Below are positions 22,555-33,394 of a stretch of 64,000 nucleotides of DNA, piece by piece. The stretch is from Plantago major. Its lineage: Eukaryota; Streptophyta; Magnoliopsida; Lamiales; Plantaginaceae. Made by a program: the position numbers and the translations under genes. The stretch spans positions 60,075,677-60,139,676 of the forward strand of contig CM048839.1 in NCBI GenBank assembly GCA_026545765.1. Direction: 5' to 3'. The stretch's first letter is position 1. Each line of letters starts with the position of its first letter. The notes beneath the pieces are model-generated. The model was not told the origin of the DNA and made no database searches. It worked only from the letters and a program-made list of their open reading frames with translations.

Positions 22555-24252
22555 TGTTGGTCCAGATAACGGCAAAGTAAAAGACTGGAGGGGGGGGGTG
22601 AATAGTCTTTTAAAACTTTTGTCGATAACAAATGTTTCTCAGATATCTGAATGGATATCTGATACTTAGAATCAGAGTGCGGAAGACTTAATAAAGATAA
22701 GTGTAGAAACAGTTAATAAGTGTGTGTGTGTTCTTTGAAGTATAAATCTGAAATGTAAATGACCGACAAGTATAGTGGTATCTGGAGGTGGCGTAATCCT
22801 CCAACTAATCCACTTGTCTATCGAGACCTAGAATTCACTAGAACAGATAATTGAGATAACCTTACAAAAATCCTATTCTAAGATTCTGAACAATTGGTTC
22901 CCAACCAAATGTTCCCCCTGAGTTGTTCCCTAGCTTCTTCAGCCAAGTACTTCCTATACTCAGAAACCTTTGAGTTGTTCCCTAGCTTCCCAAGCTAAGT
23001 ACTTCCTATACTCAAAAACTTTGGAGTTATTCCTTAGTTTCCCAAATCCAGTACTTCCTATACTCCGGTAACCTTGGAGTTATTCCCTGATTTTCAAACT
23101 AAGTACTTCATGTACTCCACGCCGATTTTGGTGTTGGTTTTGGTTTGAGTTGTCAGATGAGCGTCTTAATAACTTTTCAGTTATTCAGATAGCTCTGTGA
23201 ACTAAGTTACTTAATACACTTTACAGCGTATGGTATCTAGTTCGATTTTACTGACCCAAGTCTTATGGTATCTGTTCAAGAGAATGAATCTCAGATAGTT
23301 GATCTTTTGATTCAACTCCTTCACAGATAGCTTTGCTTGTTTAGGATCAGGACACTTAGAACTTCAGTGTTTACTCAAGATCACAAGCTTTAGTCGCAAC
23401 AGAAAGCTTTGATAATAAGTAAGTTGCTTTGAGAGAGTAGGATGTTCAGAGTTCTATGTTTCAGCGTATGCAATGTGTGTGTACTCTCAAGCTGTCTAAG
23501 TGTTGATATTTATAGATGGATTTGAGTGCCGTTTGAATAGTATCCGTTAGGCTCAAATTCAAACTATCGATATCTGTGTGTATAGTACTGTAGCAGGTTT
23601 TGTCTTCTTCTCAGAAGTTGCCGTTGCTTTTACTCAGACATCTCTGTCCGTGCATTAAATGCATTGTACTATACTTTTTGTCCTGTAGTGTCAACGGAAC
23701 TATGCTTTGTATCAGAGACTAGACTTGTTGTCTGATTCTTTGCACGTCCTTATCTTCATTCTTCAGATACCACTCGTATTGATTGAAACAACTTTGTTTG
23801 CAATATATGTTCCATTTTTTCAGAAACGTATTTAACGCTCAAGGTATCTGAGAATAGATATCTGTGGACACTTTCCTTGTCTTCAGATATGTATCTCATT
23901 TCTCAGATATCTCTTGTGACACAGTTTGTTTGAAACTGTTCGTGTCTACAAGATATCTGGCTAAGATATCTGAACAACAGATTCAGTAATCTTGTGCAGT
24001 TTTCTTCAAGTCTTCAATTCTTGTTGAGCTTTCTGCTTGGATGTCTTCTTCTTGGTCTTCTCTTCATAAAATAAAAATTACATTTTGAGACCTATCATCC
24101 TATACAAGATTAGCTAGACTATCATACTTAGTGGGTTTCCTCTTTTACAATGTTCAAGTGAACCAAGAGTACTAATCACCTTTCTGAGACTAAGATAAGT
24201 CATCATGTTGCTGAACAAAATCTAAACAGATATTCTAACAAAATATCTAACA
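22555..24252 (-). repeat. C4 3' LTR (type B)
   Basis: TGTTGGTCC at 22555 to ATCTAACA at 24252, about 1698 bp, nearly identical to 35824-37532. Visible differences are few, and two of them are CAG in one LTR against CG in the other. TATA box at 23505-23515. Confidence 0.94.
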
Positions 24253-24267
24253 AATTTCCCCCATTTT
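24253..24267 (-). other. Polypurine tract of C4
   Basis: AAAATGGGGGAAATT on the minus strand, directly upstream of the 3' LTR. This is where plus-strand DNA synthesis would be primed. Confidence 0.85.
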
Positions 24268-24630
24268 GATCAGTCAACGATGACTATCTTCCCTATTACA
24301 AATCTGGATGAGGAAACAATCCATCACTTAATCAAATCTTTCAAATCATATAATTAAGTGCAGAAAGTAGACATCAACCAAATCACAAGGTGTAATCTTT
24401 GCTGACAAGTTATCTTTTATAAAATACTATCTGAGAGTAAGTTCTTCAGATAAGTCGCAACTAAAGATTACAGATAACTTTAATACATGATACAGTTAAG
24501 CTCAATCAGCAAAAATACAAAAATTACATAGTAAATTAGGACAACAGGAGTAACCAAGCTCCAAGTAAACATCCTAAAGAACTACTCTTCAAGTCTTCAA
24601 TCTTCAAGTCATCAACAATGTTTCTATGGA
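24268..24630 (-). other. 3' UTR of the C4 extra gene
   Basis: About 360 bp of AT-rich sequence between the stop and the polypurine tract. It matches fragment D 7030-7262. No coding frame; it contains one GTCGCAAC octamer (24454-24461). Confidence 0.6.
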
Positions 24631-27406
24631 TCAGTCTGCAAATTTCCTATCTCCAAACCTTTTGATGTCATCAGAATAATCATAAAGAAGAGTTCTGACA
24701 AGCATCTCTGTTTCTCTGGCAAATCCACAGACCTCTTTATAGGTTTTGGTAGGATTTTTCTTTGAAAAATGCTTGACCCATAGGTACTTTCCCCACTTCC
24801 AGGCATGCTCTATTACGATATCGAAGCTTGAAGTATTCGTAGATAATCTTCAGATATCTGATGTCACCCTTGTATTGATCTTATGTCAGATAGAACGACT
24901 CATAGGGTTCCACAGCAAGTCTTGGTCTTGTGCCTGTTCCTGTGATATTCAGAATTTTGTGCACATCATCTGGCTTTCCATATGGACAATCATCAGAGAG
25001 GTCCTTCTTCATGGCTTCAGTTCTCTTGACAACTTCAAAATCCAACCATGCTTTGATGTGATTGGTGTTGATCAAGGTAGGTTTATCCTTTCTCCATGCC
25101 ATAAGTTGTTTGAGGATTGATTCCGGAAATCTTGAATTTACCAAAAGATGCTTAAGTTCCAGAATCCAATAGCCATTTTTCTGATTGATGCACCTGTAGA
25201 CAGAGGAATCATTGTCATACTTCACATACTCAATTTTGGCTTCTTCTGGCCTGAGTGGAAGTTGACTTTGTCTTTGCTCAGCTCTCAGTCTGTTCCTTTT
25301 CTGTCTTGAATTCTCTTTGGGGTTGTTGCTTGAAGAACTACCACCCTGGATAGACTTGGTATTTCGGAGGTGTTTTAGCTGCTAGTGGCTTTGCAGCTAT
25401 GGGCTCAGTTAGGCTTTCAAGTTTCCTTTTTCTGTGAAGAGGAGCTTCATCTTCATCAGTCTCTTCATCATCTTCATCAAGATCAATTCTTGTGAGATCT
25501 TTGCAGCCTTCTTCATTGCCCAGGGACTTGATTTGACCTTCTTCTTCTTCAGAAGAAGATTCATCAATCCCTCTAACTTGTCTTCTCCTTGGAGCCTTGG
25601 TACTCCTTGGAGGTTTCTGTGCCATGGCCCTTGTTACCATTTTGGTTCCTTCAGTAGGTCTCTGGGAGGCAGCTTGGCTTTAGAAGGATTCATAGATTCT
25701 GAGTGGTGGCTGGGAAGTTTTTCTTCTTCCTTTCTGAGCAGCACCAGCTCTAGATTTCTTCTTGTTTTCATCTCCTTCTTCCTATTCCCCCTGACTTTGA
25801 GGTCCAGATTTGTACTTTCTTTCCCCCTTAGTCATTGTTGGCTGACTCAGTCTCATAAAGGAATCTGAGAGAGAGTCAAAATGCCCTTGTAAATAGTTGT
25901 AGGCAGTGACCAACTTCTGAAGTTCGGCTTTGAGCTCCTGATTTTGCTTGATAAGTCCATTGTCCTTATCAGTGAGCTCTGCCAATGGGCCTAGGATGGC
26001 ATCTGCTTTTCCAGCAGTGTAACTTGCCTCTTGAAAAGCTTTTTCAGCTAAAGACACATCATCGTCCCTTGTCATTCCCAGATCTTTCTGAGCAATGATC
26101 ATGCTAGTTGTTCTCTCGAGTGATGAGCTCGTGAACTTTCTCATTCGAGAGGGACCGAGGCAATTACTTCCTTGTTTTGTGAAGACATCTCCTTATTGAG
26201 TAGCTAGTAATTGGTACTGCTCATGTACTCATGGAGTGGGCGTTTGGCGGTTTGTTGAAGATTGTTGGAGCAATCAACTTTCTTTTAAGTGAGAAACGCT
26301 AGATGTTCATGGCGTGTCCTGCCAAAGTCTTGTCTTCTTCATCATCTGAGGGATTAGCCTAGTGATCTTCATCCTCTTGGACATTTTCATCAATCGTATC
26401 AAGTCCAGCAACCATCTCAGAGATTGGTTTCTTTCCTTTCTGGGAGGAGGATGGTGCTTCTTCCGAAGAGGATGCAGCCTTAGCATCATGCTTGACTTCA
26501 GATACTTCTTGATGTCGAGTTCTTTGGTGATCTCTTACGACATCCGTAGCTCTTTAACCTCGAGTAAGCAATCATTTCTTCTAAGTATAGATCTTGTCGT
26601 TGATCAATCTTATCTCTGGATTTAGCTATTTGATCTTCCGGTTGAAGATGGAGTATTGTTCTTCTTCCAACGGTTATGCGAGTTGAGCACTTACAGTGCG
26701 AGTGTTTAATATTTTACGATTGGTTTCTTGTAAAGCTCAACTACTTGTTCAAGAGCTGCGTGTTGGTGAGAAGATGGATGAGTAGATTTACGAGGTGATG
26801 AAGACGGAGATTTACGTGAAGTCTTCTAAGTTTGCTTTTCGGAATTGAGGCATTGTTTCTCTGTGAAATTCCTCCGGTCCCTGGTGCAGGAGCATCATCA
26901 TCATCCTTTTTGTCATTATCATCCTTTTGGTGATGATCAGTGGGAGGTTCATCAAAGAAATTTTCATTCATTTCTTACTCCTCATCATCTTCAGATACAA
27001 GATTGATCACTTAGGATAGTGATCTTACCCATTAACTTCTTCTTGTTCAAGGTATGAATTGCGAGTGGGGCGTAAGCGGCTTGAATGCCATCTAAAATCT
27101 TTTCTGACCATCTGCCTGTTCAAAGGCATGTATCAAACTATGCGCCACTTCTCTGGAAAAGTCCTTGTATAGTAGAGTCGCAACTGTATGTTGTTCTGTA
27201 GCAAACATTGCTTGGACATATGTTTCCAGGTCAAGAGCTCGTGCCCGTCTGGTTGGTTGATCAGTTATTCTCAATATTTCGGAGATCGAGCACCTTAACT
27301 TCGCCATTTCTTGAAGCATTGAATGTGCTTTGGCAAAGTGTGAGCTTTGAAGAAGTGAAGTAGGTCCCTTGTTTCTTCAATGGGAACACCTTTGCATCTG
27401 TTTGAG
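24631..27406 (-). pseudogene. C4 extra gene, large last exon
   Basis: Aligned with fragment D from 4401 onward. In order: KHIQCFKKW and RRARALDLE domain (27390-27092), the TAG-ATG shared with D, an acidic linker (26850-26970), a coiled coil badly scrambled at 26150-26840, the ELTDKDNGLIKQNQEL helix (25782-26144), an RG/basic and DEDE segment (25338-25850), and the C-terminal domain (25260-24631) ending with a TGA at 24631-24633. No intron is evident in this exon; D shows the same continuity. Confidence 0.7.
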
Positions 27407-27482
27407 CTGAAAGAAAGAGTTTTGAGTGAGTTTCAAAACTTTGGTAGATATCTGAGTAGAAGTGTAGTTTAGTTTAAGTTAC

Positions 27483-28199
27483 CGAGTATGAACATCAGGC
27501 TCAGATACTTGTTCTACTGGGACAATTGGTGTCTCAGATATCTTGTGGTGAGGTGGAGACTTGGAAGTCTGGTCCTCATCAACCTTTCTTTCTTGAACCT
27601 GAGAATTAACATTATCACAATACTTAGGAAATTTTATCAAGAAGAACTTTAAGTGACAAGTCAGATATCTGAGAGGTCAATTACCTCCATGGGAGGCTCA
27701 GATACTTGTCTCTCAGGGACTTGTGCAGTCTCTGGAATATTTTCTTGTGATGAAGGCCTTGATGCCTCATCAATTTCCATAGGTGCAGGGGATGTCGCAA
27801 CTCTGTCCCCTTGAACTTCTACTTCTGATTGAGCCTGTAAGTAGATAGTATTGAACAATTTAGAAGAAGTTTTAAGATAACCCAGGATGAAGAGTACTTA
27901 TCACTGATTTTCATATACCTTCAAGTTTGAAAGCTCAGTGATGTGTGCTTCAGAAACCTTGTTGGTTTCTGGGTTTGTCTCTGGCATTTCTGCCTTATCT
28001 TCTTCCATCTCAGTTGGAGCCTGTTAGAAACATTTATCATTAATGAGCATACAAACATTTTCTTGAAAAGTTAGTTCTCTTTAAGAATCATTTACCGTAG
28101 CATGTGCTCAGATTTCTCAAGAGTTGAGGTTGAAGGAACCTCTTTTTCGATGTCGAGGTAAGCTTTTGACTTCCTCTTGTTTTTCCGTTCTAACTCATT
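27483..28199 (-). pseudogene. C4 extra gene, short repeated exons 2-5
   Basis: Four small exons: 28199-28096, 28020-27919 (102 bp), 27834-27685 (150 bp) and 27598-27483 (116 bp). Three of the four (and the C3 exon 12592-12482, 111 bp) encode a related pattern ending in ET..V..(K/R/E)QVSEP or a variant just before the 5' splice site. Lengths that are multiples of three, and phase 0 borders, suggest exon duplication. Introns: 28021-28095, 27835-27918, 27599-27684 and 27407-27482. Confidence 0.65.
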
Positions 28200-28284
28200 T
28201 TGTAACAAAGAGATTCTTATAAGGTAACAAGATTTATAAGTATAAAATTTTTTTCACAAGGTAAGAGTTAAACCAGTCATTTAC

Positions 28285-30183
28285 CCGAGCAGTTTCAGGC
28301 TGATTGGTCTCTGGAACTTGTGACCTTTCTATACATTGGTCGTCTTGTCCCAGTTCAGTTTCTTTGTTTGAAGTTTCTGGTACTTCACACCTTCCCTGAG
28401 TGTGCCACTCAGTTGCCTCTCCTGGTTGATCATTCTGAGTAGATGTCTCAGTTTGATCCCTCTCATTGAGTTGGGGAACCTGCTCAATTCTGTGATTTTC
28501 TTCAAGACATCTTGTATTCTTTGGTATTTCAAAATGGAGTTCATTTACCATTTCATCAACCACTTGTGGTTGTTGTGGTTGTTGAGTTTGTGGTTGTTGT
28601 GGTTGTCTGGAAGCAGAAGATTGATCAGTAGAATGTTCTTCCAGATTCTTAGATGTGGCATTTCCATCAGCATCTGCCAATACTAAGATACCACTCATCA
28701 GGGCTTTGTGAAGTTGTGCAAGAGAGTCATTCCCTGATGATGTGTTTGCACCAATAACCTTTGCAATAGGTTCATCAACCTGTGGTGTAGGTTCTTCTTC
28801 AGATACCTTATCACCAGTTACTTGTTCAGTAACCTTAGCCCTCTTTGATTTTTCTAGGACTTGAGAGATGACTAGTTCATCATCTTCATCGTCAGAGCTC
28901 TCATCATCATTGGGAACTGATTGGTCCATTATTCCTGCGGTTTCTGCAGATGGGGCTTGGTGTTTTTCACCACTTTTGGCAGCATTCATGAGTTCATCAG
29001 CAAGGCTTTCTGCATTAGTCGCAACATTTCTGAAAGCACTTTCTCTTGCTGAGTCTACTTGTTCAGTAGGTGATAACTCTTTTGCAGCATTGATGAGTTC
29101 ATCTGCCATGTTTGTAGATATCTGAGAATTGTCAACCTCTTTGGGTGTGTCTTCTGATTTGCCAGCAGACTTCTTTCTTGAAGTTCTGGGCTTCTTGGTC
29201 GCAACCTTTTCTTCAGATATCTTTTCAGATTTTCTCTTCTTAGGACCTTTGTGAGACCCAGTAACCTTTTTCATTAGATTTGTATACTCAGACTTGTAGA
29301 GTAAGTTACTGTTGGCTATTTCAGCCGTCTCTCTGAGCTCAATGCCAAGCTTTTCCAGCAAGTAGCATATCTTCAGACCATATCCTACTGTGGCCTTTGG
29401 CTCAGCCAGTCCTTTAACAATCTTAGGCTCGAAGCCTTGAATCTTCTTCACAAATTTCATGAAGGCGTACTTTCCCAGTTGAAAGGGTTTTCCTGCCTTT
29501 TGTCTTGTTGATTCAGCAATAACATCATGATCCATCGTTCTTGGCTTATCTGGTCAGCACCTCTTTGTAGACCATCAAATCATCTGTGAAGAATGCAAGC
29601 CAGTACATCCCAGTGAACCAACAGATGTCTAGTTCGGATGTCAGCAAGTTTGAACTCAGTGGCTGTATCTGATTTCTCAAGATCACACACATCACTGTAA
29701 AGTTCTTTAACACCTTCAAGGAGTTCCTCATCCTTGGTGTTTATTTCAAAATCCTTTCCATGATTTTGAACCTCAAACAACTTACAGAAAGTTGTTAAGT
29801 CCAGAAGAATTTCCTTTCCTTGGACTGAGGTTTTGATAGACACTATTTCAGTGCCTTCAGATACACAGGAAATAATCCTGGAGTTGTTGTAAAATTCCAA
29901 CACATCAAGTGATGAAATTCCACTAGGGCGAGCAGATACAAAGCCCTTGATTTGTGCCTTTTCAAGCATGTCAAGAATTAGCTTTACGACGGTTCTCTAT
30001 TCCAGCCGTGAGGTATTCCTCAACCATGGCACCACCCCAAATCATTCTGTGACTTGAAGTCTAATGGTCAGGATTGAAAGCTCCTACCAGTCGATTGTTA
30101 ACAATAACCAACTCTGGTGCTTGCTTTTTAGCAGTACCAGTGGAGGATTGGGATTTCTGTGTAGAAGTGTTCTTGGAGGCCAT
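28285..30183 (-). pseudogene. C4 extra gene exon 1
   Basis: Aligns throughout with C3 exon 1. The N-terminal domain is damaged by TAG at codon 41 (a Trp codon in C3), an altered stretch near 29985-30000 and a frameshift near 29540. From 29535 the frame is open for over 400 codons: GLKICYLLEKLGIELRET, then GPKKRKSEK...KKPRTSRKK (two basic clusters), DELINAAKE and DELMNAAKS, a Ser/Asp/Glu run (DESSDDEDDE), and a Gln/Pro-rich tract (about 28560-28620). It ends with PETNQPETA at the first intron. Confidence 0.72.
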
Positions 30184-30372
30184 CTCTTTATATAGTAAGG
30201 ATTTGAAGCTTGTGTTTGAAAGAGATTCGATTGAGTGATTCTTTTCAGAAAAACTTAATCAAGATTTGCAGAGATTTTAGAGAAGTTGCAGAGGATTAGG
30301 AGAAGGTTTTTGCTGTTTTGATGCAAGTTGAAATTTCGGATTAGGCAAAAGTGATTTCATTTGCCAAAATCC

Positions 30373-30382
30373 TATATATATA
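30373..30382 (-). promoter_or_regulatory. Internal TATA box upstream of the C4 extra gene
   Basis: TATATATATA in the same flanks as 14757-14766 of C3, 190 bp before the ATG at 30183. Kept in both copies while nearby spacer has diverged. Confidence 0.65.
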
Positions 30383-30880
30383 GCAAGTGAATCTCAACAG
30401 ACAAATACATACAAATTGATTTTGTGTGTACGTGTACGTGATTTACGGCATGATCAAAAGTAATTTCGGCATTAAATGCTTAGTGGGCCATGTCTGAATT
30501 TCAACAGTCCACTATTTTCTGTGAATTAATTTCCACCGTACAGATCAATCGCTTAACTTCATCGAGGGTCACCATTGCTTCTTCAGCAATGATCACAATC
30601 AACAAGTGTAATTGTGCCCATTTAATGAATTTTGGCTAATAGCTATCTGAATCACAATTACATTGGAGCAAGGACACTTTGTTAGATGAATCTGTCTTAT
30701 ACTTAGGATTTTCCCAAGTTTTTCATCAAGATAGAAATAGTGCGAGATTCAAGAGAGTAGTTGACTGCAGATAGTTATACTATTCTCTTTTGTGTTCCCC
30801 GTTCATAGAATGATTCAGATATCTGAGTTCCCGTCTCAGAGATCTTAAGCTATCTTTTTGCTCTTTAGCCTTTTTGACTT

Positions 30881-31068
30881 CTGGGTTCCCGTTCCAGATA
30901 CCTCTTCTCTCTTTTCTGGATACCCGTTCCAGATACCTCTTCTCTGGATGCCCGTTCCAGATACCTCTTTTCTGGATGCCCGTTCCAGATACCTCTTCTC
31001 TCTTTTCTGGATACCCGTTCCAGATACCTCTTCTCTGGATGCCCGTTCCAGATACCTCTTTTCTCTTT
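30881..31068. repeat. Tandem array of 28- and 35-bp units in C4
   Basis: Six units built on GG(A/T)TNCCCGTTCCAGATACCTC, each about 28 bp or 35 bp when it carries an extra CTCTTTT. The order alternates in two nearly identical halves, suggesting duplication of a three-unit block. The array starts right after the pol stop and lies upstream of the internal TATA box. Confidence 0.85.
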
Positions 31069-32310
31069 TCAGTTCATTGGTAGTTCCATTAGTCCAAGAC
31101 TATGTCTTAAGGCTAAGAATCTACTTTCTTGTAGTGGCTTAGTGAAGATATCTGCAAGTTGGTCTTCAGTCCCAATCTTGAGTATCTCTATATTGCCTTT
31201 TTCAACATGGTCTCTGATGAAGTGATGTCTAACATCAATGTGCTTTGTTCTGGCATGAAATTTAGGATTCTGTGTAATCGCAATAGCACTTGTGTTGTCA
31301 CAGAAAATGGGAGTTTTCTTCTCATCGAGTCCATAGTCTTTAAGTTGTTGTTGTATCCACAGAATTTGTGTTGCACAACAACCAGCAGCAATATATTCAG
31401 CCTCTGTGGTAGAAGTTGCATTTGAGTTTTACTTCTTGCTAAACCATGAGATAAGTCTAGTGCCCAGAAACTGACAAGTTCCTGAGGTGCTTTTCCTATC
31501 AAGCAATGATCCAGTATAATCAGCATCTGAGTACCCAGCTAAACTCAATTCACTTTCTTTAGGATACCACAGTCCTACATCTACTGTACCCTTCACATAC
31601 CTTAATATTTTCATAGCAATGTTGTAGTGTGTTTGCATTGAATTTGTCTGAAATCTAGCACATACTCCAACAACATATTGAATATCAGGTCTACTTGCAG
31701 TGAGGTAAAGTAGTGAACCTATCAATTTCCTACACTTATGTTCTTCAATACTCTTATCTGATTCAGTATAGGTCATTTTGGTTCCAATGCTCATAGGTAT
31801 CTTAGCATTCTTTTCAGAAGGCTTAAGATTGAATTTTGTGAGCATGTCTTTTGCATACTTTGTTTGACTAATGAATATTCCATCATTGAGTTGCTTGACT
31901 TGCAATCCTAGGAAATAATTCATTTCTCCCATCATGCTCATCTCAAACTTGCTTTTCATGAGATTTGCAAAGTCATTACAAAGTTGCTTGTCCTTAGATC
32001 CAAATATAATGTCATCAACATATACTTGAACTAAGAGTAGTTTCCCATCATGGTTTAAGGTAAATAAAGTTTTATCAACTTCACCTTTCTTGAAACCACT
32101 TTCCAGAAGGTATTTCGCCAAAGTGTCATACCATGCTCTTGGAGCCTGTTTCAGTCCATACAGAGCTTTCTGTAATTTATAGACCATTCTACTTTCTGAG
32201 GAAACTTCAAAGCCAGGTGGTTGCTCAACATAAACTTCTTCTGCAAGTTCACCATTTAGGAATGCGCTTTTGACATCCATCTGATAAACTTTGAAATTTT
32301 TATGAGTCAA
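31069..32310 (-). pseudogene. C4 reverse transcriptase palm and RNase H
   Basis: RT palm with [39 protein letters not shown] and catalytic YVDDIIFGS, then the [10 protein letters not shown] connection and RNase H with [22 protein letters not shown] and DRKSTSGT. A stop at 31429 interrupts before STTEAEY and IFTKPLQ. The pol frame ends with a TGA at 31069-31071. This is the best RT of the family; the open part alone is 293 codons. Confidence 0.92.
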
Positions 32311-33394
32311 AGGCTAGAAAGAGGCATATTGCATCCAATCTGGCAACTGGTGCATATGACTCATCAAAATCTAAGCCTTCAGTCTGAGTGAATCCCTTGG
32401 CAACCAATCTTGCTTTGTTTCTGGTTATTTCACCAGTTTCATTCATTTTGTTTCTGAAAACCCACTTAGATCCAATCACAGATATTCCTTCTATAAATGG
32501 AACTAGTTTCGGACTGCTTTCTCTCAAATTGATCCGACTCTTCTTGCATTGCGAGATCCAGTCTTGGTCTCCTAATGCTTCTTCTATACTTTTAGGTTCA
32601 ATATTCGAGATGAAACATCCAAAGAGAGAATCAGCATTTTCAGCTATTGCTCTCCTAGTCCTAACACCCTGATTAATTGGTCCAATTATATCCTTTGTAG
32701 GATGATCTTTGATCCATTTCATCAAAGGTTTAGTGCTAGTAGGATCAATATCCAGGTGATCTGAATGTGAATCACTAAGATTTTGATTTGATACTTTTTC
32801 AGTATCTAAGATATCTGACATATGAGAAATGTCATGGATATCTGACACTTTTTCAGTGTTAGAGATATCTGAGACATGCATTTCAGCATTCTTATTTTCA
32901 GATACCTCTCCATGATGAAGGTTCTCAGTAACCTGTTCCATTTCTGGAAAACTCATAGGAAATTCCTCATCATGTTTGTGAGTCATCTTGTTGTTACTAG
33001 GCTTTTCAAGCTTTTCTACGTCAGAGTCATCCTCACTTTCCATAACGATGTTTTTCCTTTCTGAGGATTCTTCTTTAGTATCCCTCAGTAATAGTTCTTT
33101 GAACTTTTCTGAGAGTTCATCAGTAGGAGGTGTTTTCTTACTTCCTTCATAGAATACAACATGAACTGATTCTTCAATTTTCTTTGTTCTTTTGTTGTAA
33201 ACTCTGTAAGCTTTGCTGTTTGTGGAATAGCCAACAAAAACACCTTCATCTGCCTTTGGTTGAAATGTTCTCAGAAAATCTTTCCCATTGTTTAGAACAA
33301 AACATCTACAACCAAATACTCTCAGATGTTTGATATTAGGAGGTCTTCCAACCAAAATTTCATAGGGGGTCCTGTCATGGTGTTTGTTTATCAA
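32300..33394 (-). pseudogene. C4 integrase C-terminus, acidic linker and RT start
   Basis: Begins with [18 protein letters not shown] and [19 protein letters not shown], the integrase C-terminal part, then GVFVGYS and [17 protein letters not shown]. An acidic linker (residues 100-220) repeats SDI and TEKVSDI, encoded by the GATATC palindromes scattered over the element. RT starts with [38 protein letters not shown] frame change near 32540 and one at 32305 break it. Confidence 0.88.

Larger units (their letters stand above)
24631..30183 (-). pseudogene. C4 extra gene: multi-exon gene between RNase H and 3' LTR
   Basis: About 5.5 kb in the sense direction. Exons by splice signals and C3 alignment: 30183-28285, 28199-28096, 28020-27919, 27834-27685, 27598-27483, 27406-24631. 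Introns are about 85, 75, 84, 86 and 76 bp, with GT-AG ends, except that the first 3' end is blurred. The protein, roughly 1,700 residues, would have the N-terminal domain, basic nuclear-type patch, DELINAA/DELMNAA repeats, acidic Gln/Pro-rich part, short QVSEP exons, KCFKKW domain, acidic linker, coiled coil, RG box and C-terminal domain. Lesions: TGG to TAG in codon 41, the TAG at 27092, and several frameshifts. It is not gag, pol or a classical envelope: no signal peptide or membrane span is visible. Function unknown. Confidence 0.75.

Noticed and set aside
24631-30183. Envelope-like gene interpretation of the copia extra gene
   Set aside because: No signal peptide, membrane span or glycoprotein-like features; basic, acidic and coiled-coil composition instead.
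30858-31142. Plus-strand frames with repeated PVPDTSSL
   Set aside because: Translation of the 28-bp tandem array on the strand opposite to the element.
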